Shown: positions 1 through 9,700, numbered from the stretch's first letter. The stretch: 64,000 nucleotides of DNA from an uncultured Lachnospiraceae bacterium (GCA_947594855.1 CANQEL010000002.1:1-64000), one strand, 5' to 3'. Notes: generated by a model from the sequence alone, not told the origin. Numbers and translations: made by a program.

Positions 1-77
1 TTAATCCTGTTGTTAAACAGTGAGCATCTCCCAGGGTTTAAGCAGCCTTGGGAGATGTTTTTAAATGTTTCTTTAAT
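1..77. repeat. 77-base direct repeat, copy 1
   Basis: Bases 1-77 are identical to 2977-3053, the 3' flank of the secreted-protein gene between them. The copy starts at the window edge and may extend further left. It contains the terminator hairpin at 25-57. Identical flanks on both sides of a gene suggest a tandem duplication of gene plus terminator, so a paralogue probably ends just left of the window (inference). Confidence 0.9.
25..63 (+). terminator. Intrinsic terminator of an off-window gene
   Basis: CATCTCCCAGGG (25-36) pairs with CCTTGGGAGATG (46-57) through 12 base pairs including one G-T pair, with a 9-base loop and a following T run. It terminates a plus-strand gene to the left of the window. 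Confidence 0.85.
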
Positions 78-105
78 AATATATTTATAAAGAAGTAAAA
101 AAGAC

Positions 106-134
106 TTGAAATATTAAACAGATTATGAAATAAT
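106..134 (+). promoter_or_regulatory. Promoter for the secreted CBM9-like protein
   Basis: TTGAAA (106-111), a 17-base spacer and AATAAT (129-134) form a sigma-A-like promoter ahead of the gene at 202. The -10 is imperfect, so its exact register may shift by one base. Confidence 0.5.
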
Positions 135-201
135 AATACTACAGTTAATTAAATACTGGGAGTTTATTTTTTTTTATTAATTTATTTAGGAGGTAGAAGA
201 T

Positions 202-2961
202 ATGCGAACTATCAAAAAAGGCATTGCAGCCATACTATGCGCAGCTATGGTTATTACACTTGCGCCTGCAGGTTCAGTAGATGCCGCAAAGAAACCGAAA
301 CTTAAGAAAAAAGTTTCAGTTAAAGTAGGTAACACTGTTACCATCAAGGTAAAGAATGCTAAAAAGAAAGCAAAGGTTACCTGGAAAACAAATAAGAAAT
401 CAGTAGCAAAGATAACAAAGAAGAAGACCAAGGGTAAGAAGGCATCCGCTACGATACAGGGTGTTAAGGAAGGTAAAGCAAAGATTACTGCCGTATACAA
501 ACTTGGCAAGACTAAGAAAAAACTTAAATGTAAGGTTACGGTAACGAAGGCAGATGCAGCACAGCCTACACAGGGAGTAGTATCACCTGCAACACCTACA
601 GCACAGGCAGGCGGAGGTGGTAATTCGGCAACAGAAGCTCCTGTAGCTTCATCTACACCAAGGGCTACACGTACTCCGGCACCATCACCTACACCATCAC
701 CTACGCCGCTTCCGGATCAAAAATATGAGTTTGAAGAGGTTAAGGACGGCGAAGCAATTCCAATGTCTGATTATAATGGCAGCGGTAAATTTGATCCAGC
801 TACGGGCAGGCTTGAAATCAATGACAAAGAAGGAACTGCGAGTCAGGGTTCATGGAAGCTTCCTGAAGACATTGCCAACAGTATTAAAGTTGGTGATTTG
901 GTAACATTCAGGGTTCAGGGACATTATTATGGAACAGAGAGTTTCAGATTCTGGATTGGTTCAGATATCCATGGCTCTGTTACACCGGTTGTAATTACTA
1001 ATGAGGTTGCAGAAGGACAGGGTATAGATCCTAAGCTTGGATATCCATGTGCAAAGGATAAAGACGGAAACGTTTTGGAAGGAATGACAGGAGAAGAGGT
1101 TCAGAAAGAAGTTGCTGACAACGGAGCAAGTTACGCTAATCAGATGCTTATCAATATAGTAGATCCTGAAACTAAAGCATTTGATGTTACATTTACATTC
1201 AAAGCCGGAACAAGCCAGAATGATACAAATGGTGTATTTTCTCACTTTACAATTAAATGCGTACAAGGAAGCTATATTGACGGACTTGTAATTAATGATA
1301 TTTATTGTATAAATGGTAAGTCTCCTGATACATCAGCAGAGCCTGACACATCAGCGGAGCCTGCACCAACCGTAGACCCGAATGAGACGCCTAATCCAGA
1401 TATCAAGTCATGGAAGATTAACGATAATGCCGCAATTACGATTGATGGAAAGGCAGACGAGGATGAATATAAGAATGCTACAGTGCTTCCTATAGAGCAT
1501 AAGGTTCTTACCCAGAATGGACAGGAATCAGGGACTACAGCAGAAGCAAAAGTGTTGTGGAATAAGGGCAACATGTATGTGTTTGTAGACGTAAAGGATG
1601 ATAATATAAGTGCAAAGGCAGACGCCGACCATGAAAGGGACGGAGTTGAGATTCTTGTTGATGAAGACGGCTGTGGAAAACTTGAAAGTGAGAATCCGGA
1701 TGCATTCCAGTACAGGCTTACGGGACTGACAAAGGATGCAGAAGGAAATAAGAATCCAGCAAAGTGCAATCGAATCACACATCAGGGAAATAATTCAGCA
1801 AGTCTGTATAAGGTAGAAGCAGAGTACGAATATACTGATGCCGGATATTCGGTAGAATTCAAGGTTCCGTTCCAGAATGAGAAAGAAAATGGAGCAAAAA
1901 TAGGCTTTGATATAATAGTACAGGACTGCAGGGATGATGGAGATAAAGGTGTAAGGGATGCAGAGATATATTACAGTGATACATCTAAATCCATGAACTA
2001 CTGGAATCTTACAGATTCATTCCCGGCATTTACACTTGGCGAGGAAGTAGGACCTGAACCATCAGCAGAACCATCAAAAGAACCTTCGGAAGAGCCGGCA
2101 GCTTATGATGTTGATTTAAGTAGTGAAGATTCATATGTGAAAGATGATTCTGCCGGAGCAGTAACAGCAAACTATGCTGATGATGTACTTGATGTTACGC
2201 TTTCACAGTTTACCGGAATTGTGTTTAAAGCAGATGGTGACGGTCAGTATAAATATGTTCAGGTAACATATACAACAGAAGCAAACAATATATCAGTATA
2301 CCTGTTTGATAATAATTTCACTGATGGTAAAGGTCAGACTGCGGCAGGACAACAGAATACGAACACTAATCTTGAAACGTCATCAGAGGATAAAACAGTA
2401 ACATATCAGGTAGGAGACGGATATGCGGGAGAATGTCTTAAAGCCATAAAACTTGTGCATGCTGATTTTGGCAGTGGAGATGCTAAGTCAGTTAAGATTA
2501 AGTCAGTAAAATTCTTTGAAGAGAATCCTGAGGCAGCAGAGCCAACAGAGGAGCCATCTGCAGAACCATCAGAAGAGCCGAAAAATGTTCCGCTGGATCT
2601 TAATACAATTCAAATAACGGATGGTTCCACGAAAGAAGTCCAGGGAGATGGTTCAGTAGTTATTACATGTAAAGGAAATTATACAGGTGGAATTACAATT
2701 GCTATTCCTGCAGAACTGCAGGAAGGTGCAAAGAGGATTGTTGTTGAGATAGATGCAGAAAAGGGTGGAGAAAAAGTTGGCAGCGGACAATTAAAATGTG
2801 AATTTGATGGAGCAGATACTGTAGAAGTATATAACTGGAACGCAAGCAATTATGACGACACAGTATTTGATGTTACGGGTAAGAAGCCGACAAAATTAAT
2901 TATTAACAATCAGGAAGAAGGCATAAAACTTACAATCAAGAAGATTGAGGTACAGAAATAA
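202..2961 (+). CDS. Secreted multi-domain carbohydrate-binding protein (Ig-like, CBM9-like)
   Basis: This 919-residue protein has a signal peptide (1-28) followed by a very lysine-rich Ig-like (BIG2-type) domain at about 30-115. A Pro/Thr/Ser linker leads to an unassigned beta-rich domain (about 173-372), then a CBM9/DOMON-like domain (about 403-615, starting at SWKINDNAAITIDGK). Two more small domains (635-775 and 797-919) are separated by repeated acidic S/E-E-P linkers. No catalytic residues are evident, so the likely role is binding plant polysaccharide at the cell surface. AGGAGGT at 188-194 fixes the ATG. There is no LPXTG or SLH motif, so how it is held on the cell is unclear. The N-terminal module is shared with the proteins at 13072 and 35604. 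CBM9 assignment is by pattern only. Confidence 0.8.
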   Translation: MRTIKKGIAAILCAAMVITLAPAGSVDAAKKPKLKKKVSVKVGNTVTIKVKNAKKKAKVTWKTNKKSVAKITKKKTKGKKASATIQGVKEGKAKITAVYKLGKTKKKLKCKVTVTKADAAQPTQGVVSPATPTAQAGGGGNSATEAPVASSTPRATRTPAPSPTPSPTPLPDQKYEFEEVKDGEAIPMSDYNGSGKFDPATGRLEINDKEGTASQGSWKLPEDIANSIKVGDLVTFRVQGHYYGTESFRFWIGSDIHGSVTPVVITNEVAEGQGIDPKLGYPCAKDKDGNVLEGMTGEEVQKEVADNGASYANQMLINIVDPETKAFDVTFTFKAGTSQNDTNGVFSHFTIKCVQGSYIDGLVINDIYCINGKSPDTSAEPDTSAEPAPTVDPNETPNPDIKSWKINDNAAITIDGKADEDEYKNATVLPIEHKVLTQNGQESGTTAEAKVLWNKGNMYVFVDVKDDNISAKADADHERDGVEILVDEDGCGKLESENPDAFQYRLTGLTKDAEGNKNPAKCNRITHQGNNSASLYKVEAEYEYTDAGYSVEFKVPFQNEKENGAKIGFDIIVQDCRDDGDKGVRDAEIYYSDTSKSMNYWNLTDSFPAFTLGEEVGPEPSAEPSKEPSEEPAAYDVDLSSEDSYVKDDSAGAVTANYADDVLDVTLSQFTGIVFKADGDGQYKYVQVTYTTEANNISVYLFDNNFTDGKGQTAAGQQNTNTNLETSSEDKTVTYQVGDGYAGECLKAIKLVHADFGSGDAKSVKIKSVKFFEENPEAAEPTEEPSAEPSEEPKNVPLDLNTIQITDGSTKEVQGDGSVVITCKGNYTGGITIAIPAELQEGAKRIVVEIDAEKGGEKVGSGQLKCEFDGADTVEVYNWNASNYDDTVFDVTGKKPTKLIINNQEEGIKLTIKKIEVQK

Positions 2962-2976
2962 TATTATCTAAGACCA

Positions 2977-3053
2977 TTAATCCTGTTGTTAAACAGTGAG
3001 CATCTCCCAGGGTTTAAGCAGCCTTGGGAGATGTTTTTAAATGTTTCTTTAAT
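2977..3053. repeat. 77-base direct repeat, copy 2
   Basis: Identical to bases 1-77, including the terminator hairpin. It begins 16 bases after the stop codon of the gene at 202 and diverges from copy 1 at base 3054. Confidence 0.9.
3001..3039 (+). terminator. Intrinsic terminator after the secreted protein gene
   Basis: The same hairpin as at 25-57 (stem arms 3001-3012 and 3022-3033), followed by TTTTT. It separates the secreted-protein gene from the operon starting at 3226. Confidence 0.85.
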
Positions 3054-3146
3054 TGTGAAACTTTTAAAAACTTATATTCAGAAATGAGAGTAAATTATAA
3101 CGTCTAAAGTTAATATCAGTAATATTTCAAAAAATAAAAAAATATA

Positions 3147-3199
3147 TTTACAAGTAATGGATTAGGATATAGTATAGAAAAAGGTATATGATATACCTT
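3147..3199 (+). promoter_or_regulatory. Promoter plus palindromic operator candidate
   Basis: TTTACA (3147-3152), a 17-base spacer and TAGTAT (3170-3175) form a promoter for the operon at 3226. The perfect dyad AAGGTATATGATATACCTT occupies 3181-3199, right at the expected transcription start, a normal place for a repressor site. Which protein would bind is unknown. Confidence 0.6.
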
Positions 3200-3225
3200 A
3201 ATATTTATAGAGAGGACTTAAGATA

Positions 3226-4191
3226 TTGTTTAGTTATATTTCAGGGGGAAGTATTCCTTTAGTAGCATTTATAGGAATAATGTTTGCATTTTTGGCGACA
3301 TGTTTTTTTATAGGGAAATTTAAGCAGTTCCTGCCTAAGGATGCAGGGCGTGAGTATGCTCATGATGGTAAATTGTCTGCAGGTAAGCCCAGGGGCGCCG
3401 GATTTATTTTTATACTTGTATTTTTAGCGTCAGCATTGTTATTTGTCACGATAGATACGGAAATAGCCATATATCTTATTCTTTTATTTGCCGCGATGAT
3501 GACGGGATTTCTGGATGATGCGGCAAAGGCTCCGTGGGGTGAATATAAAAAAGGATTGCTTGATTTACTTATAGCTGTGGTAGTGGCAGTGACATATCTG
3601 CGTTATAATGACAATACGATAAGAATTGCTCTTATGCATATAGATGTGAATATTCCGGTTGTATTGTTTGGCATACTTATAGTAGTGCTCATATGGGCGT
3701 CTATAAATGTAACAAACTGCTCTGACGGTGTAGACGGATTGTCGGGCACTCTTACGATTATAACGCTTATTACGATATATATAATCAACCGTATACTTGG
3801 TACAGGAGAGCAGACGTCATATATGATACTTATGTTTTCAGTGTGTATACTGGGTTATCTGTGGTACAATGCAACTCCGAGCAAACTTCTTATGGGAGAT
3901 GCAGGCTCAAGAGCAATGGGATTGTTTATAGGAATTGTAGTTCTGAAGTCAGGAAGCCCATTGTTATATATTCCTGCTGCCATTGTACTCATTCTTGATG
4001 GAGGTCTGGGTCTTATAAAAGTAGCTCTTCTCAGATTCTGCAAAATTCATATTCTTAAAAATACGAGGACTCCGCTTCATGACCATGTAAGAAAGGTTAT
4101 GGGCTGGTCGAATACGCAGACAGTGTTCAGATTTGCAATTATTCAGATAGTGATATCAATTGGACTTGTATATCTGTTACTTATGAAATAA
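3226..4191 (+). CDS. MraY-like phospho-sugar polyprenyl transferase
   Basis: This 321-residue multi-pass protein belongs to the MraY/WecA family, which moves a phospho-sugar from a UDP-sugar onto undecaprenyl phosphate. Visible family motifs are the cytoplasmic Asp pair (GFLDDAAK), NVTNCSDGVDGLSG, LLMGDAGSRAMG and TPLHDHVRKVMGW. The last resembles the MraY histidine motif but with one of three histidines replaced by Asp. It starts on TTG at 3226 with GAGAGGAC eight bases upstream. The gene is outside any division/cell-wall cluster and lies just before a flippase-like gene and the pot genes, so it may be a paralogue serving another lipid-linked glycan rather than the main MraY. Substrate is not decidable here. 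Confidence 0.8.
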   Translation: MFSYISGGSIPLVAFIGIMFAFLATCFFIGKFKQFLPKDAGREYAHDGKLSAGKPRGAGFIFILVFLASALLFVTIDTEIAIYLILLFAAMMTGFLDDAAKAPWGEYKKGLLDLLIAVVVAVTYLRYNDNTIRIALMHIDVNIPVVLFGILIVVLIWASINVTNCSDGVDGLSGTLTIITLITIYIINRILGTGEQTSYMILMFSVCILGYLWYNATPSKLLMGDAGSRAMGLFIGIVVLKSGSPLLYIPAAIVLILDGGLGLIKVALLRFCKIHILKNTRTPLHDHVRKVMGWSNTQTVFRFAIIQIVISIGLVYLLLMK

Positions 4192-4207
4192 TGGGCTGGG
4201 AGATGTG

Positions 4208-5245
4208 ATGAATAAGAAGAAATTAGTATGGTGTTTAATATTTGTATTGCTTGTAATACTTACAGTATATGCGATAACTTCCCAAAGCAGCAGTTTTTCA
4301 TTTGAAGGCTTTATATCATATATATGTGAAGCAAATCCATGGTGGATAACTGCAGCTTTTGCCTGTATGTTATGTTATATAACGCTTGAAGGTTTAAGTA
4401 TACGTTATATAACGGCATTTTTCGGATACAAAAAAAGTGTAAGAAGGAGTTTCGTATATTCATCTGCGAATTTGTACTTTTCTGCAATAACTCCGTCTGC
4501 CACAGGCGGACAGCCTGCTTCGGCATATCTGATGATAAAAGACGGCGTGTCGGCGTCTGTAACGACAATTGCGCTTTTGATAAATATTACAATGTACACT
4601 GTATCAATTATTGTATTATGCCTGATATGCATTTTAATAAAACCTGGGGTTTTTCTGGGATTCAATAATCTGTCGAAAATTCTTATAGTTATAGGGCTGA
4701 TTATACAGAGTTTGTGTGTTGCGGTATTTTTGATGCTGGTATATATGGAACAGGTATTATACAGGATATCTGATTCTGTTCTGAGATTTCTTAATAAGAT
4801 TCATATTGTAAAAAATGTTAAGAATAAGCAGGATAAGCTTAAAAGCCTTGCGCAGGAATATAAGGCCTGCTGCCAAAGTGTTAAGGGGCATGCCGATGTG
4901 GTTATAAAGGTATTTTTATTTAATATAGTCCAGAGGTTTATCCAGGTCTGTATTACATTATGCGTATATATAGGAGTGGGCGGTAAGCCGGGTAACAGTA
5001 TTTCTGTTATAGTAACACAGTCTCTTGTGCTTCTTGGCTCCAATGCGGTTCCGATACCCGGAGCTGTAGGGGTTGCTGATTATCTGTTTATAGATGGGTT
5101 TGCGTCGCTTTATAGTGGCGACATAATCAGCATAGAGCTTTTAAGCAGGGGAATCTCTTTTTATTCATGTATGATATTGTGTGGAGGAGTTGTTTTAATT
5201 AATTATATTTTAAGTACATTCAAAAACAGACGGATAGAGGTGTAG
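4208..5245 (+). CDS. Flippase-like (LPG synthase TM region/UPF0104) membrane protein
   Basis: This 345-residue integral membrane protein resembles the transmembrane half of lysylphosphatidylglycerol synthase (MprF) without the aminoacyl transferase half (COG0392, YbhN-like). The family signature is visible as SAITPSATGGQPASAYLM around residues 95-112, with a second conserved patch GSNAVPIPGAVGVADYL. The preferred start is ATG 4208 because GGGAG at 4198-4202 is too near the GTG at 4205. It follows the MraY-like gene by 16 bases and ends 3 bases before potA, so it is cotranscribed. Placement next to a polyprenyl-phosphate sugar transferase fits a role in moving a lipid or lipid-linked product across the membrane; this is inference. 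Confidence 0.75.
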   Translation: MNKKKLVWCLIFVLLVILTVYAITSQSSSFSFEGFISYICEANPWWITAAFACMLCYITLEGLSIRYITAFFGYKKSVRRSFVYSSANLYFSAITPSATGGQPASAYLMIKDGVSASVTTIALLINITMYTVSIIVLCLICILIKPGVFLGFNNLSKILIVIGLIIQSLCVAVFLMLVYMEQVLYRISDSVLRFLNKIHIVKNVKNKQDKLKSLAQEYKACCQSVKGHADVVIKVFLFNIVQRFIQVCITLCVYIGVGGKPGNSISVIVTQSLVLLGSNAVPIPGAVGVADYLFIDGFASLYSGDIISIELLSRGISFYSCMILCGGVVLINYILSTFKNRRIEV

Positions 5246-5248
5246 GAT

Positions 5249-6688
5249 ATGGATAATATCATTGAATTAAAAGGCATAGGGAAAAGTTATAACTCAAAGG
5301 ATTATATTGTACGTGATATTAATCTTACGGTGAAAAAGGGGGAATTTGTAACCCTTCTTGGACCTTCGGGATGCGGCAAGACTACTACTCTCAGGATGAT
5401 AGCCGGTTTTGAAACGCCTACAGAAGGAAGTATCCTTTTTGAAGGAAAGGATATCAGTAAGGTTCCGCCATATCTTAGGCCTGTAAATACAGTATTTCAG
5501 AGATATGCGCTTTTTCCGCATCTTAATGTATATAATAATATTGCTTTTGGGCTTAATCTTAAGAAGTTACCCAAAAAAGAAATTGCCGAAAAGGTAAGCA
5601 GGGTTCTTGATATTGTTGATATGGAGGGATTTGAGAAAAGAAAAATAAATACTTTGTCGGGAGGACAGCAGCAGAGGATTGCTATTGCAAGGGCTATTGT
5701 AAATGAACCTGAAATACTGCTTCTTGACGAGCCGTTAGGCGCGCTTGATTTGAAAATGAGAAAAGAAATGCAGCTTGAGCTTAAACAGATGCATGAAAAT
5801 ATAGGTATCACTTTTATATATGTTACTCATGACCAGGAAGAGGCGCTTACAATGTCAGATAAGATAGTGGTTATGGCTGACGGGGCTATTCAGCAGACAG
5901 GTACGCCTGAGGAGGTATATAATGAGCCAAGTAATGCATTTGTTGCGGACTTTATAGGAGAAAGTAATATATTTAATGGGGTAATGTCAGGAAATATGAA
6001 GGTAAAATTTCTTGGCGCAGAGTTTGAATGTCTTGATGATATTGAGAAAGGAGCCAAGGTTGATGTAGTTGTAAGGCCGGAGGATATTGTTATGGTTCCG
6101 TATGATGAAGGTAAGGTAAAAGGCGAAGTAATATCTGTTATATTTAAGGGAATACATTATGAGATTACTGTACAGTCAGGAAAAAATGAAATTGTGGTAC
6201 AGCGTACAAAGGCAGCCGTGATTGGCGATAAAGTAGGAATTACGCTTGACCCTGACTCAATACACTGTATGAAACGTGAGAAGAATGTGAACCGCTTTGA
6301 GGGAGTGCTTACAAAAAAAGGTACTGTTATGTTTGCTGACGGTGAATTTGAATGTAATGTCAGTATGCTGTATCCGGGTTCGGAGGTGGATGAAGAGGGT
6401 AATCTTACGGATTCGGAAGGTAACATCATAGAATATGCGGGAACTAGTGTAATTGCAGAGATTTCGTTTGATGATATTAGAATGAGTGATGATGCAGATG
6501 AAGGCGGCGTATGCGGCAATATATTTTCACTTATTTATAAAGGTGACCACTACAATTATATAATTAAAACTGAAAACGGATACGAGTATATACTTAATGA
6601 TGAATATCTGTGGAATGAGAATGACTATGTAAGTATAGTAATCCCTAAAGAAGCGATTAAACTTATGCATATGGATTCGGAGGTGTAA
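5249..6688 (+). CDS. potA: Spermidine/putrescine ABC transporter ATPase PotA, extended
   Basis: ATPase of the polyamine importer encoded with the next three genes. The nucleotide-binding domain shows Walker [10 protein letters not shown] (38-46), signature LSGGQQQR (136-143), Walker B ILLLDE (156-161) and the switch His in VTHDQEEA (H194). A TOBE-type domain follows (about 240-340). At 479 residues it is about 100 longer than usual PotA; residues about 345-475 look like a second TOBE-like region with an acidic insert. The extra domain could be an additional regulatory or substrate-sensing part. The gene begins 3 bases after the flippase-like gene, and its stop overlaps the ribosome site of potB. 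Confidence 0.92.
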   Translation: MDNIIELKGIGKSYNSKDYIVRDINLTVKKGEFVTLLGPSGCGKTTTLRMIAGFETPTEGSILFEGKDISKVPPYLRPVNTVFQRYALFPHLNVYNNIAFGLNLKKLPKKEIAEKVSRVLDIVDMEGFEKRKINTLSGGQQQRIAIARAIVNEPEILLLDEPLGALDLKMRKEMQLELKQMHENIGITFIYVTHDQEEALTMSDKIVVMADGAIQQTGTPEEVYNEPSNAFVADFIGESNIFNGVMSGNMKVKFLGAEFECLDDIEKGAKVDVVVRPEDIVMVPYDEGKVKGEVISVIFKGIHYEITVQSGKNEIVVQRTKAAVIGDKVGITLDPDSIHCMKREKNVNRFEGVLTKKGTVMFADGEFECNVSMLYPGSEVDEEGNLTDSEGNIIEYAGTSVIAEISFDDIRMSDDADEGGVCGNIFSLIYKGDHYNYIIKTENGYEYILNDEYLWNENDYVSIVIPKEAIKLMHMDSEV

Positions 6689-6690
6689 TA

Positions 6691-7485
6691 TTGAAAAAAT
6701 ATTTTTCAAGACGGTACCTTGGTATTCCGTATATGGTATTTCTTATATTATTTGTGATTGTACCTGTTCTGGTAATTCTTTATTATGCTTTAACCAATGG
6801 CGAAGGGCAGTTTACATTAAGTAATCTGTTTGGCTTCTTTTCATCAGGTTATGCAATAGGAACGCTTGTATACAGTATTTTTATAGCGTCTGTTGTTACG
6901 CTAGTATGTCTTCTTCTGGCATATCCGGCAGCATATATACTTGCTAAAGGCAGAATAAGGAAAAGTAATGTGCTGCTTCTTTTGTTTATTACGCCTATGT
7001 GGATTAATTTTACATTAAGGATTACGGCTCTTAAGGAAGTACTAACTGCGATTGAGGGGAATATTTCGTACTATCCGTTTCTGAATACGATAATAGGAAT
7101 GACATATGATTTCCTTCCATTTATGATACTTCCGCTATATACTACGATAAGCAAGCTTGATGATACGCTTTCCGAAGCTGCGCAGGACCTTGGTGCGGGC
7201 TCAGCTAAGGTGTTTCTTAAAGTAACGCTTCCACTGTCGGTTCCGGGTATTATAAGCGGTATAATGATGGTCTTTCTTCCAGCTATGACTAACTATGTCA
7301 TACTTGATATGCTTTATAACAGTACGTTTATAATGGGAAGCCTTATAGGAAGTTATTTTGCTGCTTATGACTGGCATAACGGTTCAATGATTTCGATAAT
7401 ATTACTGTTTATTATATTGTTGGTAAATATTGTGACGGGCAGCTTTACGGATGATGGCGCAGGAAGGAGGAGAGCGGTGTTATGA
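6691..7485 (+). CDS. potB: Polyamine ABC transporter permease PotB
   Basis: This 264-residue inner-membrane permease has about six transmembrane helices and the ABC coupling loop with EAAQDLGAGSAKVFLKVTLP, the EAA motif that docks on the ATPase. It begins at TTG 6691; GGAGGTG (6679-6685), which spans the end of potA, gives good spacing. The next gene starts in its stop codon (ATGA), so the two permease halves are translationally coupled. Specificity for spermidine or putrescine is inferred from the gene order potABCD and family resemblance. Confidence 0.9.
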   Translation: MKKYFSRRYLGIPYMVFLILFVIVPVLVILYYALTNGEGQFTLSNLFGFFSSGYAIGTLVYSIFIASVVTLVCLLLAYPAAYILAKGRIRKSNVLLLLFITPMWINFTLRITALKEVLTAIEGNISYYPFLNTIIGMTYDFLPFMILPLYTTISKLDDTLSEAAQDLGAGSAKVFLKVTLPLSVPGIISGIMMVFLPAMTNYVILDMLYNSTFIMGSLIGSYFAAYDWHNGSMISIILLFIILLVNIVTGSFTDDGAGRRRAVL

Positions 7486-8273
7486 AACGCGCGGGTTATA
7501 TAATATGGCTTATTATAGTGCTGTTATTCCTGTATATGCCGATACTTATGCTTACAGTGTATAGTTTTACGGATTCTGAAAGTATGGGAGTAATAAGGGC
7601 GTTTTCGATTGAAAATTATAAAACCCTGTTTACTACTCCGGAACTCAGAAATATGATATCAGGGACATTTGTATTAGCTGTTGTATCTGCAGTGATATCC
7701 GTTATTCTGGGAACAAGCGGAGCTATTGGCGCATTTTATTCAAAAAAGGGTGCGAAAACATTTATAGATTCAGCCAATCAGATTCCTGTTGTGAATGCTG
7801 ACGTGGTTACCGGATTTTCAATATGTATACTTCTTATTGTAGTCCTTAATATGAAAAAAGAGACGTTTATCCCTCTTATAATAGGGCATGTAGTACTGTC
7901 TGTGCCGTTTGTTTATATGTCTGTTATACCCAGGCTAAAGCAAATGGATGACGCTTTGTATGAGGCTGCGCTTGATATGGGGGCAAAACCATCTGCCGCC
8001 CTCAGGAAGGTTATAATTCCACAGATAGCGCCGGGTATATTCTCAGGCTTTGTAATGGCAATAACGCTTTCGCTTGATGATTATTTTATAACTACTTACA
8101 CCAAGCCGGCTACGTTTGATACAATAAGTACTTATGTGGTTAATGCTACAAAGGGTGCCCAGACACAGATTAAGACGGCATTGTGGGCGCTGTCTGCTGT
8201 TATATTTATTCTGATTACGCTTGCATTTATATTTATGAATATGGAACCGGGAAAGGAGAAAAAGAATGTGTAG
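7482..8273 (+). CDS. potC: Polyamine ABC transporter permease PotC
   Basis: Second permease of the importer, 263 residues and about six transmembrane helices. The EAA coupling motif reads EAALDMGAKPSAALRKVIIP, and LSLDDYFITTYT is typical of PotC proteins. The ATG overlaps the potB stop by 4 bases and the 3' end overlaps potD by 8 bases, so all four pot genes are tightly coupled. Confidence 0.92.
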   Translation: MKRAGYIIWLIIVLLFLYMPILMLTVYSFTDSESMGVIRAFSIENYKTLFTTPELRNMISGTFVLAVVSAVISVILGTSGAIGAFYSKKGAKTFIDSANQIPVVNADVVTGFSICILLIVVLNMKKETFIPLIIGHVVLSVPFVYMSVIPRLKQMDDALYEAALDMGAKPSAALRKVIIPQIAPGIFSGFVMAITLSLDDYFITTYTKPATFDTISTYVVNATKGAQTQIKTALWALSAVIFILITLAFIFMNMEPGKEKKNV

Positions 8274-9660
8274 AATTATTTCTTTTTTAAAAATATTTCC
8301 TGTGGTATTGTTAGCATGCATATTCACCTCATGTGCGGATTCTGATGATGCGGTTGTACTTCGTGTATGTAACTGGGAAGAATATATAGACGAAGGAGGC
8401 TGGGAAGACGACGAAGCGATAGAACTTAGTGACGGCAGGGTTATAAAAGGCGATGATGCGATATACAGAGAATTTGAACGGTGGTATTATGATACGTATA
8501 ATATTAAAGTAAAGGTGAAGTATTCGTGTTTTGGAACTAACGAAGACATATATAACCAGCTTACCATAGGAGATACTTTTGACCTTATATGTCCGTCTGA
8601 TTATCTTATAATGAAGCTTATGAAAGAAAAAAAGCTTGAACCATATTCTGATGATTTCTTTGATGAAGAGAATGAGAATAATTATTATATTAAAGGGGTA
8701 TCTCCGTATATAAAGAATGTTTTTGAAAAAAATGAAACAGACGGCGAACCGTGGAGCAGATATGCCGCAGGCTATATGTGGGGAACTTCGGGCATTGTAT
8801 TTAATACCGATAATGTTAAGTTGGAAGATGCAAGGCATTGGGATATTCTTAATGACAGGGACTATTACAGACGGGTTACGATTAAAGATAATGTAAGGGA
8901 TTCGTATTTTGCGGCGCTTGCAATGAATAAATCAAAGCTGCTTTTATCTCCAGAGTTTAGAAACGCCGGCGACTATGAGGAAAGGCTTGCCGGGGAAATG
9001 AATGATACTGATGCGCAGGTTGTTGATGAAGTATGTAATATTCTTAAGGATATTAAAGATAATTCCTACTCGTTTGAAACTGACAGCGCGAAAGCCGATA
9101 TGGCGGCAGGCAAGGTTGATATAAGTTATCAGTGGTCAGGCGACGCAGTATATACAATGGAGGTTGCAGCCGAGAATGATGTGGAACTTAATTATATAGT
9201 TCCGGATGAGTGTGGTAATCTGTGGTTTGACGGCTGGGTAATGTTAAAAGACGGTATAGCAGGTGATGCGGCAAAAAAACATGCGGCGCAGGCGTTTGTC
9301 AATTACCTTTCAAGGCCGGATAATGCGATAAGGAATATGTATTATATAGGATATACGTCGGCTATTGCAGGAGGCAGCGATAACGCAATATTTGATTATG
9401 CTAATCAGTGCTATGAAGCTGAAGGCGACGATACGATAGATTATGATATATCGTATTTTTTTGAAGATGGGGATACAGACAGGAAATATGTGATAACTGC
9501 AGATTCGGGAAGTGAATACCGTGAACTTGGCGCAAGATATCCTGACCCCGATACGATAAGACGGTGTGCAGTTATGACTAATTTTGATGATGAAGCATAT
9601 AAGCGTATAAATAAAATGTGGATAAATGTAAGATGTTTTAATATAAAAGATATTTTTTGA
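8266..9660 (+). CDS. potD: Polyamine-binding lipoprotein PotD
   Basis: Substrate-binding protein of the polyamine importer, 464 residues and somewhat longer than usual. The N terminus is a lipoprotein signal: LLAC (C18) is the best lipobox, FTSC (C23) is an alternative. Typical PotD features are VCNWEEYID at the start of the mature domain, SDYLIMKLMKEKKL, and YQWSGDA. An extra acidic segment (WEDDEAIELSDGRVIKGDD) is inserted early, separating two parts of the first strand region. It lies in the same operon as potABC. No terminator follows, only the small dyad AGGGAATTAATCCCT at 9672-9686. Confidence 0.88.
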   Translation: MCRIISFLKIFPVVLLACIFTSCADSDDAVVLRVCNWEEYIDEGGWEDDEAIELSDGRVIKGDDAIYREFERWYYDTYNIKVKVKYSCFGTNEDIYNQLTIGDTFDLICPSDYLIMKLMKEKKLEPYSDDFFDEENENNYYIKGVSPYIKNVFEKNETDGEPWSRYAAGYMWGTSGIVFNTDNVKLEDARHWDILNDRDYYRRVTIKDNVRDSYFAALAMNKSKLLLSPEFRNAGDYEERLAGEMNDTDAQVVDEVCNILKDIKDNSYSFETDSAKADMAAGKVDISYQWSGDAVYTMEVAAENDVELNYIVPDECGNLWFDGWVMLKDGIAGDAAKKHAAQAFVNYLSRPDNAIRNMYYIGYTSAIAGGSDNAIFDYANQCYEAEGDDTIDYDISYFFEDGDTDRKYVITADSGSEYRELGARYPDPDTIRRCAVMTNFDDEAYKRINKMWINVRCFNIKDIF

Positions 9661-9700
9661 GGAAAGTTATGAGGGAATTAATCCCTGAGGCGTATACATA

